From Rhizophagus clarus (Eukaryota; Glomeromycota; Glomeromycetes; Glomerales; Glomeraceae), in the NCBI GenBank assembly GCA_015698045.1, contig BLAL01000081.1, positions 188,501 through 252,500 on the forward strand: a stretch of DNA of 64,000 bases, in the 5' to 3' direction. Positions 10,882 to 21,455 of this stretch are shown here, one piece after another. The notes below the pieces were generated by a model. The model was not told the DNA's origin. It made no database searches and saw only the letters and a list, made by a program, of their open reading frames with translations. The translations under genes and the position numbers were made by a program. Position 1 is the first letter of the stretch. Every line of letters starts with the position of its first letter.

Positions 10882-12157
10882 TTCCTACCTGCAAGATAGG
10901 CTTCTTCATTAAGCCATCATTGAATAGTTTTAGAAGTACTTCGATGCCTTCTATTATTTTTTTATCACTTAAAGGACGCTCATTCAAAAGTTCTCTATAT
11001 CGATCCAAAGGTAATACTGATATTGGGAAGTTATCTCTAGTAACATATACATTCTTAACTTGAGATAAGAATTTCTTATACTCATCTCCAAGAGTACGAT
11101 CATTTATTCCATAAGCTTCTCTAAAAACATATTTAGCCCAAATATCTGAATTTTTTACCTTCGATAAGGCGTCTTATTTCAAGTAAAGTTTACGTTCCTT
11201 AGAAGAAGGAAAGTTCTGGGCAAATTCCTCTAACAAATTATTCTTTTTAGCTTCAGCTATTGCCTTCTGTCCATAAGAAGTAAATCGACTAAAATCATTC
11301 TTAAATGATTCTAAAATCGTTCTAGAATCATTCTTGGATGATCTTAGATTGATCTTAGATGAATCTGTGATCGTTCTAGAATCATTTTTGGATGATCTTA
11401 GATCAATCTTAGATGAACACGTGATCATTCTAGAATCATTATTGAATGATTCCATAATAGTTCTAAGGCTAGTATCCCATCGAACTCTAATTGATAGGGG
11501 ATCAGTTTTAGGACGTCTCAAGTCAAATACTATGAATTCTCTACTTAAAGTTAGTTTGTCAATTATTGGAGCAAGAGAATCTGATTCATTAGTATATTGT
11601 CTAATGATACGCTTTGTATCACTTAAACTGCCATATCCACCATGTAGAGAAATATAATTTACATTTTCTCGAATTGCTTTTGGGATAGCAAAGAATCTTT
11701 GGGCTACATAAATAGCTGAAATATTTCTGTGTCGTCCATGAGTAAAATAGCCAGTTATTTTTTCTTGGATATTTTTAAGGGCATCCATTAAATTCTCAAA
11801 TATAACTACAGTAGCAATTTTGGGATCAAAGTCTTCTACATCTGGCATTTGGTGATATAAGATTGCTTCGAATGCTACACTCTCATCATCATCAAAGAAA
11901 TCCTTTACTATTTGCCATTTAGGTTCGTCTAAATATCTACCAATAAGGACTATTTCATCACAAAAAATATATCGAATCCCATCCTCTTTGGCTTTTGCGT
12001 CTCCCATTAGTAAATTAATAAGCATAATAGTTTTTCCAGAATCTGAGCTACCAGCTACAGCAAGACGAAAGGACCATATTAGAGCATATTCATTTCCTTG
12101 CCTAGTATCACTACTATATTCATCCAAATTATACACATATAAGTCCATTTTAAGCAA
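10877..12157 (-). pseudogene. FtsK/HerA-type genome-packaging ATPase of the element
   Basis: Reading leftward from an ATG at 12,157, the protein shows Walker A in AVAGSSDSGKTIMLINLL (residue about 35) and a hydrophobic Walker B-like strand in KIATVVIFENLMDALKN. Downstream is the sensor/arginine-type block GRHRNISAIYVAQRF, typical of A32/FtsK-like packaging ATPases of Polintons, adintoviruses and NCLDVs. After the ATPase core come three near-identical Ser/Asn/Arg repeats around 11,290-11,460 (DSRTI...LRSSKN). A further coding-like stretch runs to 10,877. Its presence implies that the element once made particles. It is a fossil; the core is well preserved. Confidence 0.8.
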
Positions 12158-12241
12158 TTAGTAGTATATAGTATATAGTATATTCAAAATGGCATATGTT
12201 CACACTGATCCTACAGGCCCCTTTCAGCATATTTAGTAGCA

Positions 12242-12811
12242 ATGGATATTAATCAGCTAATTAATGCACTTAAGAATGATGCAGATGCCCTGCTGGTAAA
12301 TGGTCAAATGACTGTTACACCAAATCTTATAAATATTAATCACAAGATTAAGCATATTATTGGATTGATTATAGCTCATGGTATACAGGTTGAAGAAAGA
12401 GCAAGACAAACTAGGGAAAAGCTTGATACTTCGACTGGTTTATTAAAGTATTTGCAAGAAGTGACCAATGCTAGAGAACGTGAGATTCATAGTATTATTG
12501 CATGTCAAAATGAGAGGAACAGATTGCAAAATGAGAGAAATCATCTGGTTAATGCAAATCGTGATCAAGCTAATCAATTACAAGATCAGCAAGTACGGCA
12601 AAGAAGAATTAGGGATACTTTGCAACAAAGAAATAATAGATTAACACACCAATTTGCAATAGAACGACTTACATTTAGAAACTTGGGACAAATTCATGAT
12701 AAAATGCAAGCACAATTGGCTGCTCTTAGAATTCAGGCGCAGTGGTTTCGAATTAGACAAGCTGGACCTATAATTAACAATCTTCATCCAGATAATTCAC
12801 AAGTAATATGA
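12242..12811 (+). pseudogene. Coiled-coil protein of the element (189 residues)
   Basis: This open frame of 189 codons is dominated by Gln, Arg, Asn and Glu, with long helical heptads (NERNRLQNERNHLVNANRDQ; QQRNNRLTHQFAIERL). No enzymatic motif is visible. It is divergently arranged with the ATPase (start-to-start 84 bp, so a shared promoter is likely). Its stop overlaps the ATG of the following Gag-like region by 4 bases. The overlap suggests a coupled structural pair. It could be a scaffold or tail-like structural protein; that is inference. Confidence 0.55.
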
Positions 12812-14604
12812 CTACCGTTGCAATAGGAATGCCAGTTTTTGCTGGAAATGATGACGATGATCTTGAGAGATTCTTTGAGTTATATAAAGGCTATATTCAT
12901 AGTATTGGAATTGATCCATCGGCTGTTGCTGGTAATCCAGCAGGTTGGAAGAAAGCTATGAGTATACTTCGTGCTTGCTTAACTGGTCCAGCTGCCAGAT
13001 GGTATGATAGTAATATTTTAGGAAAGAGAGTTAAGCTTAGAAATATTCTTCTTCGTGCTGCACATGGTAATGAGGTGACATTTAAGGCTTTGGCTGGTAA
13101 TGCTGCTAATTGTCCAGTAAATACATGAGTTAACCCTTCTGGTGCAAGAAATATTATGGCACCTGGTGGTGTAGATGCTAATGTTCTAGTTACTAATGTT
13201 TAGCCTGATTATGCTATAGAAGGGAATAGAGATATTTGGCTAAATCGGGCTGGTATAGAGTTTACTAATGACCCTCTTAACCACAATGTTATTGGTGGTG
13301 CAGCTGGAGCTGGTGTTGCAATTGCTGGTGGAGCAGGTGTCGGTCAACCATATGTAATCCTAGCCTATCCCTGTCATGTTCTAATTAAAATACGCAATGA
13401 ATTTCCTACACAACAGAATGCCAGACGCTAGTTAAAGTTTGGCAATCTTTTTCAAGAAAACATGCCTGTTCGAGATTTCTATAATAAAGTTAGAAGAAGT
13501 GCTGAGTTATTAGGCTATGGTAATGATGTTTTAGTTAATCAGTTTCTAAGAGGTCTGAATGATGATTGTGCTATTGAAGCTGAAAGAATTGATGCTGAAC
13601 GGGATATAGAGGAATTGGTAGATCTTCTTGAACGAGTTAAAAAAAGAAAGGCTGAATTATGTCTTGGTAAAGAAAGACGAGAAAATATACAGTATCAGAG
13701 GGATAGACAAATTATTCCAGAGCAATTGCCACCAGTTAGTCAGGAGCCAATTATATTAAAACCAGTTCAACATCATGCAGTTACCCAAGGAGAGATGAGT
13801 CGTTTATTGCAACAACAGGCTGAAGGGTTTCAATCCCAAATTCGTCAATTACAGGAAAGTCTTAAGGCTCGAGATGTAAAGCCTGTTTATAGACCTAAGC
13901 CTAAACCTCGATATCATGATGATTGGGAACTTTATGTACAGGATTCATATCCTGATGAAGGTCCTAATCCGTTTGGTGAAGATAAGATTGATGATGGGTA
14001 TTTACAACAGCTATTCGATTATGCATCAGGTGGACCTGCTCCTAGACATACATTAGAACAAAGATTAGCTGGTAAGATTGCTAAAAGAATCTCAAAAGCT
14101 AGAGAAAGACGTGAAGATGCAGAGTTAAATAGGGCAATGCGTAAACTTTTCTTGGATGATCATGATGATCCTATGGATACTTCCAATGCTATTCGAAGTG
14201 TACCTATAGAACTTGTTCAAGGTGAGAATGGAGAAATTATGCTTGTCCAAAAAAAAAAGATAGTTTCAAATAAAAGTAAGATGTCAAACCCTAATTCTGC
14301 ATCTAAATCGATATTTAAATCGACATCTAAATCAACATCTAAATTGACTGGGATGGTGAAAATTCCACCAACAAACTTTACTAAAACAAAGCTTATAAAT
14401 CTTCTAAAGCTTGCTGATATCAAAAAGATTATTCAGGAGATCGTCTATAAAATATTAGAAAATTATGAAAGCGTTTCTCAAGAACAACCAGAAGTACAAG
14501 AGAAATATTTAGGTCCAATGGCTATGGATATTGATGTTGCTCAGTTGGAAAATTCTAAGGATTTTTTGGCTATAAATGGAATTGTAAATGGGGTAGATAT
14601 TTAG
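12808..14604 (+). pseudogene. Gag-like structural region of the element, broken
   Basis: The beginning reads like a retrotransposon Gag capsid N-domain: LERFFELYKGYIHSIGI, then AMSILRACLTGPAARWYD. A later block matches the Gag C-domain pattern: NMPVRDFYNKVRRSAELLGY followed by LVNQFLRGLNDD. Between them is a Gly/Ala-rich, low-complexity insertion. The tail (from about 14,000) is basic and Ser/Lys-rich with a short tandem KSTSK repeat at 14,300-14,345. Gag proteins build LTR-retroelement capsids. Finding one inside a Polinton-like frame, where a jelly-roll capsid gene is expected, is unusual. It is a fossil with a few breaks. Confidence 0.65.
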
Positions 14605-14835
14605 TATTTAGCAAATTCCTGTGCTAATGTCTCTTGGATCCAAGAAGAAGCAGTTCCAGAACTAAAACTAAAAGCTGATAAATCTATAAAGCATAGTATT
14701 ACTGGTGTGTCAGGGCTAAGTGAGACACTTGATATAGTAAAAAATGTATCGATAGAGCTTTTACCAGGATGTATTATTAAAGAAGACCTTGTAGTTCTGA
14801 AAGGATATAAGCATAGAGAAATTGGTTTGTAAAAG
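14605..14835 (+). pseudogene. Possible retropepsin-like region downstream of the Gag-like region
   Basis: Immediately after the Gag-like region the translation contains ANVSWIQEEAVPELKL, then a beta-rich stretch around SGLSETLDIVKNVSIELLPG. The order (flap-less start of an aspartic-protease-like barrel after Gag) and the Ala-Asn-Val-Ser-Trp-Ile word resemble retroviral-type proteases. Evidence is short and partial, so this is tentative. It is a fossil. Confidence 0.35.
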
Positions 14836-14968
14836 GTATAATTATGATATTCATGAATCTAGAAAGCATATCGCTCTTACTTGCAATAATAAAGACTATT
14901 TTATTCCCATAATTCCAGATGCAAATCGAACATAAAAAAAATATAAAATTAGATCCATTCAACATATT

Positions 14969-15565
14969 CTAAGGGTAATCTGGATCTTCATCAAAATCAC
15001 TTAAATCTTCCGAATACTCTGATTGCCAGTTTGCAGGATCATCTGGATCTTCATCTCCCCAGTAATCTGGTTGCCAAATTGGTTCTTCTGGTTCTCCAAA
15101 CCATGTTGGGATTTCATAAGGATCTAATCCATTAGCTAGCATTCGAATATTATCAAGTATACGATTCTTTTCTCTTCCATCTTTCTTATATGCAAATCCA
15201 CCTTGTAATAAAATTTTTTCTATCTCTACTTGATACGCAAAGGCTTTTTCTTTTTTATCGGCTAAATCCATAAATTTTTTGTATAGAGAATCTTTAAGAG
15301 CTTTATTCATACCTGAATATTTAATATAAGCATGATTTAATTCTTCCTTACTATTCTCATAATCTTCTACAGCTTTCCAGTAGTCTTCTTCGGCAAGCTG
15401 ATCAAGATAATACATGATGTTACGAACAATTTCATGTATCTGAAATATATCTGTTCTCTTGAATGAAGTATTAACAATGTGGTTGGTTTCCTTGATTGGA
15501 GTATTTAGCCAATTTTCTACCCATTTTGGGGATATATCTAAGAATATAGCAATGTCAGTATACAT
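14969..15565 (-). pseudogene. Acidic-tailed protein of the element, unknown (198 residues)
   Basis: The open frame has an ATG at 15,565. The first half is helical (ISPKWVENWLNTP; QLAEEDYWKAVEDYENSKEE). The C-terminus is strongly acidic and Trp/Pro-rich (WQPDYWGDEDPDD ... DLSDFDEDPDYP). The first 15 residues (DIAIFLDISPKWVENWL) look like a helix-turn-helix start. It lies between the Gag-like region and the integrase, on the integrase strand. No family was recognised. Confidence 0.5.
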
Positions 15566-15677
15566 TTTTTAGTATATAATGGATATGTTTAATTTCGAAT
15601 ATTTATTATATGATTTACTTTATTATACCCTTATCTTTAATTACAATTTTAGGATTTTTAGAAAAAAAAAATATAAC

Positions 15678-16700
15678 CTATTTTGTATTATTATAAATGT
15701 GTACTAGATTGGGGACGTCTTCTTGTAATCTATCAGCTGGTTCCCATGTAGATTCGTCTTCTGAATAGTGCTCCCATTTGACTAAGTATTGGAGTTGACC
15801 CTTTCTAGTATGGTGATTGAGAATTTTCTCAGATACATATCTTTCTGGCTGTCCCCTTATGACCAAATCAGGTGGAGGCTTTTCGTTGATAGGAATGACT
15901 TGCAGTTCTTTTCTAGTATATGCACATCTAGATACTCCTAACCTGCCATGTAGTCCATCAAGTAGATATGTAGGTGGTTGTTCAGGAGAAAGGATAAGCT
16001 TTTTAATTATACAAACTTTTGGATCTCATTTAATGTCTACTATTCTAAACTTACCATGTAATTTTTTTTCAAGTACTGATATAGGTTCAAGAAGTTTGGT
16101 TCGAACTAGTGTCCCTTCTAGTAGTAACTCTGTATTTTTATCGATTTTAGGTGGACCTTCTGGGATTTTAGGTGTATCTTTTTGCCACTGTTCATCTACT
16201 AATCTTACTATATCATGGAAGTCTTCAGACCATTCTACTGATGTTTCACCAGTTTTTAGTTCCTGTACTGTCATCCTTTTAAGAAGTGGTTCTTGTATAG
16301 CCTGAATTGCTCGTTCTGCAAATGATTGCTGTTTGTGACGTCCAGGTTCGCCAAATCTCATCATAACTCCAATGCTATTAAGGAAAAAATCACGTATTTG
16401 TGAGTTAGTAAACTCTGAACCAGAATCAATTTCTAGTCTATGAGTAGGAGGTTGAATACGACCACGTCCATATATTTTAATAAATGCTTTTATTACACTA
16501 TTAGTAAACTTATTTTTAATAGGCTCAGCATCTACTCGTCTTCTAGATATTTCTACTACTACGAGAAAATAATGGTATCCTTTGGGATCTATAGGCATTT
16601 TTGCTAAATCAGACTGCTGGGTAGCATTTTCTTTCCAGACGATTACTTTTGGACGTTCATATATTTTTTCTTTAGGAGGTCTTTAATAGATGTTATAATG
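15678..16700 (-). pseudogene. Retroviral-type integrase with C-terminal chromodomain
   Basis: Reading leftward, the core shows a YHYFLVVVEISRRRV strand, HRLEIDSGSEFTNSQIRDFF (the second-Asp block of DDE integrases) and HKQQSFAERAIQAIQ (the Glu helix). An SH3-like segment follows (LEPISVLEKKLHGKFRIVDI). The end (15,866-15,678) is a chromodomain: ILNHHTRKGQLQYLVKWEHY then SEDESTWEPADRL. Chromodomains steer integration to heterochromatin and occur in Polinton and chromovirus integrases. It lies next to the right terminus, as integrase often does in Polintons. It is a fossil. Confidence 0.8.
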
Positions 16701-16821
16701 CTCTTGATCTTTAAGAAGACGTGCTGGTACTCCTGATAGGTTATAAAATTTGTAATACCTCTCTAAAGTGGTCATATTGTTTAAAATTAAAGATTTACTT
16801 CTAAAATTCAAATTTGTAGTC

Positions 16822-17133
16822 ATGACAGAAATATATTGTGTAAAGTGTAAAAAGAAGACAGAAACGTCTTCAGAAGTTCAGGATATGACTGATAAAGGTC
16901 GATATCGAATTCATGGTGATTGTACTATCTGTGAAACACATAAGAACACCCTTACTGGTGAAAATTAGGAGATTAAAATACATAGTAAAAGAGAAATTCT
17001 AGACACTAAGAAAAGGAGAAAAAAGACAGCTATGAATAAGAAGGCTAAGAAACTTGGTCTTAAGATTTTGGATGCTAATGAGAATGTTCAGACTTATATT
17101 AAGAGGTATTTAAGAGAAGTGACAAAAGAGGGT
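16822..17133 (+). pseudogene. DUF5679-like zinc-ribbon protein with basic tail
   Basis: From the ATG at 16,822 the protein reads MTEIYCVKCKKKTETSSEV, with CxxC at residues 6-9. TDKGRYRIHGDCTICETHK follows, giving the second CxxC about 30 residues on. YCVKCKKKTE...GR...KGxCxxC is the signature of a small zinc ribbon (DUF5679) seen in NCLDVs and Polinton-like viruses. The downstream stretch is very basic (TKKRRKKTAMNKKAKKLGLK), as in core DNA-binding proteins. It is the last gene before the right terminus. Confidence 0.6.
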
Positions 17134-17720
17134 TAATTACAATTTTTTTCAGGTATATTTGTATGCTATTGGGAGGTATAGCTACTTTTGGTACGAACAG
17201 ATTGACAATAGTATGGGGTATCTAATATGAGGACTAGTATGAAGATGGTATGATGACCATATGAAGAGTATATATAGAAAGTCATACTAGGTAATATGGT
17301 ATTTTTCATATATCATATTGGACTTGATGAGACGTTTAAGTTTATTCCTGAGAGTAGTTACAGATGAGATGACCGGTTACAGAAGTTACAGATCAGATGC
17401 CCTCAAAATAAAAATTATTTCTGGGAAAGATGATCTGATTATTCTTTTTTATCATCTGTAACATCTGTAACTCTGTAACCTCCCCCTTATTTCTTCTTTA
17501 TTCTTTGTTTTATCTTGTTCTTAGTATATTTATTAGTTACAGATATAGTTACAGATGGTTACAGATGGGTGGTATGGTATGGATATGGTATTTATCTATG
17601 GTATTGTTAGAGACGTGCCATAAAGGCGCTGGAAGGCTAACTGGATAGGAGATCTGGTATGAGATCCCTGCGAAGGGGAGATGTATATGGGGCTTCAGCC
17701 ACCGCTACCGAAGGATAGCC
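17132..17720 (-). repeat. Right terminal inverted repeat of the Polinton-like element
   Basis: This is the inverted partner of 519-1103. The inner boundary is the AATTACAATTTTTTTCAGG stretch and the outer boundary is the GCTACCGAAGGATAGCC stretch. It carries the same runs of ATCTGTAAC words. The DDE-like gene remnant begins immediately outside it. Confidence 0.9.
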
Positions 17721-18319
17721 CTGATGACTTTGTTGCTGATTACAAGATGAGAATTTTACCAAAATCTGCTCAGAAAACTAAAGCAGAATTTTTTGGTAAA
17801 CATGGATGGACTCTTCATACTATTCTAGTTTTTACAAAAAAAAATAATTGCAAAAAAATAGACATAAGGGCATACGATCACTGGTTAACTGATACCAAGC
17901 AGGATGCTTGGTTTACTGCCTTATCATTTGAAGCCATTTTTAAAATAATAAAATATAAATCAAAATGGATTAGAATAATTTCAGATAACAGGGCATATTA
18001 CCATTCATCAGAACTTATGGCTATAATTGCTCATTGGAATGAATGGTATTAAATTGAGGTTCATGATTGGCAATTTCTTGAACCGAGTGAAGCTAAAACA
18101 ACAATTGATTCCTATCATGCTGCAGTAAGTACTAGTGTTATATATACTGTAGCTATTGCAATAAATTTCATATTAAAATTACCTTTTTTTTTAGATTTCT
18201 CATTCAATCAAACAATATATTCAAGTTAGTTATGATATCCATGATGGAAAGGATATTGTGGAAGCAGCTAAACATTTATCTGGTACATCACTGCCAAATT
18301 TAGAACCAAATTGAAGTCA
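17721..18319 (+). pseudogene. DDE-like gene remnant, 5' part (split by hAT-2)
   Basis: The translation outside the right terminus reads FGKHGWTLHTILVFTKK, AYDHWLTDTKQDAWFT, then RIISDNRAYYHSSELM and, further on, FLEPSEAKTTIDSYHA. An Asp-Asn-x-x-x-Tyr-His block followed by a Glu-Ala-Lys block is compatible with a DDE/RNase H-like nuclease, and dispersed copies exist in Rhizophagus-like genomes from memory. A candidate intron lies at about 18,125-18,194 (GTAAGT...TTTAG). The gene continues after hAT-2 at 21,456. It is decayed, and the exact family is unknown to me. Confidence 0.5.
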
Positions 18320-18327
18320 ATTTGAAC
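18320..18327 (+). repeat. Target-site duplication ATTTGAAC, left copy (hAT-2)
   Basis: It is identical to 21,448-21,455 and directly abuts the terminus TAGGGAATTTAATT. Confidence 0.95.
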
Positions 18328-21300
18328 TAGGGAATTTAATTATATTGATTATAATTGATGATTGATTGATCAATCAATTAATCGATTATAAAATTCGAAA
18401 TCCAATTAATTATGATCGATCAAATATGCAATTAATCAATACAATCAATTAATAATTGCTTCATTTAATCGATCAAATATTCAATTAATCATATAATCGA
18501 TCAATAGCATACATGTAAAAAATTAATTCAATTATTGTTATTCTTTTATTCATTTGCGAATAATGATAAAAATTCATTAGCATTTGATTTATAAATGTAA
18601 TACAAACGTATCAAATCATTCATCATTAATAATTTCAACTGTTGATCAGAGCAGATCCATATAATGCTAGTGGTGCCGAAAATTTTCTTTTTCATTTTTC
18701 TTTTTTTTAGTTTGTTCAAAAATACGTGAAAATATTTTTAATTTTGTTTTAAAATGGCAAGTACCTCAAGAAAACGCGTTAAAGGAAAAGAGACTACTTT
18801 CCATTTGTATAAAAAAAACTGTATATCTGGTAATGCAAATACAATAATTATACCAGTTGAAGAACAAAATGACCCAGAAGAACCAAAATGGATTCCTAAT
18901 ACTAGAAGAACAAGTTTTGTTTGGAAGTTCTTCCAAGCTAAAACTGATAGTTGTGCATATTGCAGGTATATAGCAGATAATAATGAGGAGTGCAGATATA
19001 GTTGTATATATAAAAGTCAAACTAGTAGTATGATATATCATATCCAAAATGTTCATAAGGAATATGAAAAAAAATCAGAAGTAAGTACTGAATCTACACA
19101 ATAAATTGTTATTTTATTTATTTATATTAATTTAATTTTATATTATAATATTAGCAATTAAAAGTTGATGGGCAATTTAAGAAATTACGCCATACAAGGA
19201 AACAAAACAACAAGAATTGCGTTATGCAGTGGCAGATTGGATTATCATAGATAGATTACTTTTTAGAGCAATTCAAGGACAAGGATTTAGGCGAATGATA
19301 AAAAAAATTAATGCTGCATTTATTCCACTATGTTATGCAACTTTAAAACAGGATATAGGATGTGGTTATGAAACAGCAATTGAATTAATGAAAGATCATA
19401 TTGAGAAAACTTGTATCTATGCGTCAATTACTACAGATCTCTGGATATCAAGAGCAAAAACTGAATATATTGGTATAACATGTCATTGACTAACTCAAGA
19501 AATGAAATTATGTGATATATTGGTATACGTAGAGCAAATTTCTTATCTCCACACTGGTGAATATATTCATAATACAATTCAAAGCAAGCTGAAGGTTTTG
19601 GGACTAGAAAATAAAATAAATATAGTAATTACAGACAATGGAAGCAATATGATAAAGGCAATTAGAGAATGGAATGATGTAGACCGTATATCTTGCATCG
19701 CACATACTTACTAATTTTGCGTACTTAAAGGACTTAAGCAAATAAAACCATATCTCCACAAATATACCAAATTAAATCAATTTTTTGAGTTTCCTAAGCA
19801 AATAGAAAGGTTAGAAGACGCTCAAAGAGAAATATTTGTTAGGCAGACTGGAGTGTATAATTCATCATTACTCTCTACAAAAGATAATCAAAATGAACAA
19901 GAAAGTACATATAGTAAACCATTAAAAATTTTTAGGACAATTACCAAGGTACCAACACAGTGAGGATCAAAGTTAGCTTCTTGGAAACGATTGAGAGAAT
20001 TAAAAGAACCAATAAAATGTTTATATACTACACTTGCTTTAGAAATTAATCATGAAGCAAAGAAAGATTATCAACAATTAACAAATTTAATGCTTAGTGA
20101 TGATGAATGGAATTTTCTTGATAAATTGATTGAACTTTTAATTCTGATTGAAAGAGCAACTGAATTTTTAGGAGGTTAAAAATATTGTACTCTTTCTTTA
20201 ATTTTTCCTACAATTCAATCACTTAAATTTGAATACACTTCAGATCCAAATATCTCAATACTCAAAAGAAACGATAATAATAAGTTTGATTAATCTATAT
20301 TTTTAGTTAAATTATATAATATTACAAATTTTGTAATTAATTAAAAACAAGTTAATGTAATTATTTTAAAAAAAAAATTTGTTAATTAAACTAATTTATT
20401 GTTTAAAATAAAACTATACAATTTAAAAAATAAGTTAAAGAAAAATTATTAATTGAGCTAATTATTAAATATAATTAACTGAAAATATTTATTACGCTTA
20501 AAATAAATAAAACATATAATACAATTTTTTACTAATGTAATTTCATTGTTATAGAAGAAGAGCAAGACAATCTTGAAATCGAAGACATATCTGCAGAATA
20601 TCCGTCATTATCACTAAATAACTTTGATTCCATAATTAATACAATTAAGAAAGGAATTTTTGATGCTCTGTTTGATTATTGGAACACCCCCATCAAATTC
20701 TACTTTGTTGGCTAGTTTATTGGATCCTAGATCTAAAACGATGTATAGTTGGTCTTTTGAATTACAAGAAATAGCAAAATGTTTATTAAATTCAGAATAC
20801 AAGGAATTTAAAAATAACGAAATATCTGAACAAGTTCATCAACCTACTATTACCACCCAAATAACTCAAACTCAATCATTTGCAAGCAGGATTTTGGTCC
20901 TCCTCAAACGCTACCATCAACAAATAACGAGGTTTACTATTATTTAAATAATACCAATACTCCTCAAGTTTTTCCTGATATAGATATATTTCAATGGTGG
21001 GTTGACAATAAGAAAAAATTTCCTATATTGTTTAAAATTGCACGTAAATACTTGGAAATACCTGCGACTTCAGTACCTTCTGAAAGACTTTTTAGCGATG
21101 CAGGTAATCAAATAAGTTCTGAAAGAAATAGATTGAAGCCAGAAACTGTAAGCGAATTACTTTTTTTAAAAAGAAATATGGAATATATTAATCCATTTGA
21201 ATAAAAGCAGCTCAAATAATAAATAATATAAATAAATTTTTTGTAATTTTGAAACAATTTTAAAAATTTAAAAATTTTAACTTTGATAGTTTTGATTGTT

Positions 21301-21447
21301 TGACTAATTTAATCGATTAAAACTTGATTGCTATTCTGATCGATTAAATTGGTCGATCAAACGTGACTAATCAATTTTGATCGATCATACCCGTTATAAA
21401 ATAATTAATTAATCGATCAAAAGATTTTGAAGCAATTAAATTCCCTA
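18328..21447 (+). mobile_element. hAT DNA transposon (hAT-2), decayed
   Basis: The element is 3,120 bp, with termini TAGGGAATTTAATT and AATTAAATTCCCTA, a perfect 14-bp inverted repeat. Its flanks are the 8-bp duplication ATTTGAAC (18,320-18,327 and 21,448-21,455). Subterminal zones (18,355-18,500 and 21,305-21,425) are dense with ATCGATCAA/TTGATCGAT words. The single transposase gene is broken by several stops. It splits the DDE-like remnant. Confidence 0.95.
18754..21204 (+). pseudogene. hAT-2 transposase, degraded
   Basis: From the ATG at 18,754: a BED-type zinc finger (AYCRYIADNNEEC ... MIYHIQNVH), and a likely intron at 19,081-19,154 (GTAAGT...ATTAG). RNase H-like core motifs follow: TTDLWISRAKTEYIG, IVITDNGSNMIKAI and the ISCIAHTY block. 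The end carries a well-preserved dimerisation block, YLEIPATSVPSERLFSDAGN (about 21,050-21,108). In-frame stops near 19,487, 19,713, 19,961 and 20,177, and an AT-rich insertion of about 270 bp (20,285-20,555, possibly a second intron), break it. It cannot encode an active enzyme. Confidence 0.85.
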
Positions 21448-21455
21448 ATTTGAAC
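21448..21455 (+). repeat. Target-site duplication ATTTGAAC, right copy (hAT-2)
   Basis: It is identical to 18,320-18,327 and directly follows the right hAT-2 terminus. Confidence 0.95.

Larger units (their letters stand above)
519..17720. mobile_element. Polinton/Maverick-like virus-like element, broken, containing a nested hAT
   Basis: About 17.2 kb lies between long inverted termini (519-1103 and 17,132-17,720); without the nested hAT it is about 13.7 kb, within the usual Polinton range. In order it holds a D5-like helicase, DNA polymerase B (split by the hAT), several small proteins, a FtsK/HerA-type ATPase (-), a coiled-coil protein, a Gag-like region, an acidic protein (-), an integrase with chromodomain (-) and a zinc-ribbon protein. 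Polymerase B, packaging ATPase and retroviral-type integrase together define Polintons. No double-jelly-roll major or minor capsid gene was recognised. The termini are about 95% identical, so insertion is moderately recent. It is a fossil, with roughly a dozen reading-frame interruptions. No 6-bp target duplication was evident. Confidence 0.8.

Noticed and set aside
11334-11657. 107-codon plus-strand frame
   Set aside because: It is the complement of the ATPase region's Ser/Asn repeat, and its composition mirrors that strand.
15817-16305. 162-codon plus-strand frame over the integrase
   Set aside because: It is antisense to the integrase-chromodomain gene, and its Ser/Cys-rich composition is typical of a shadow.
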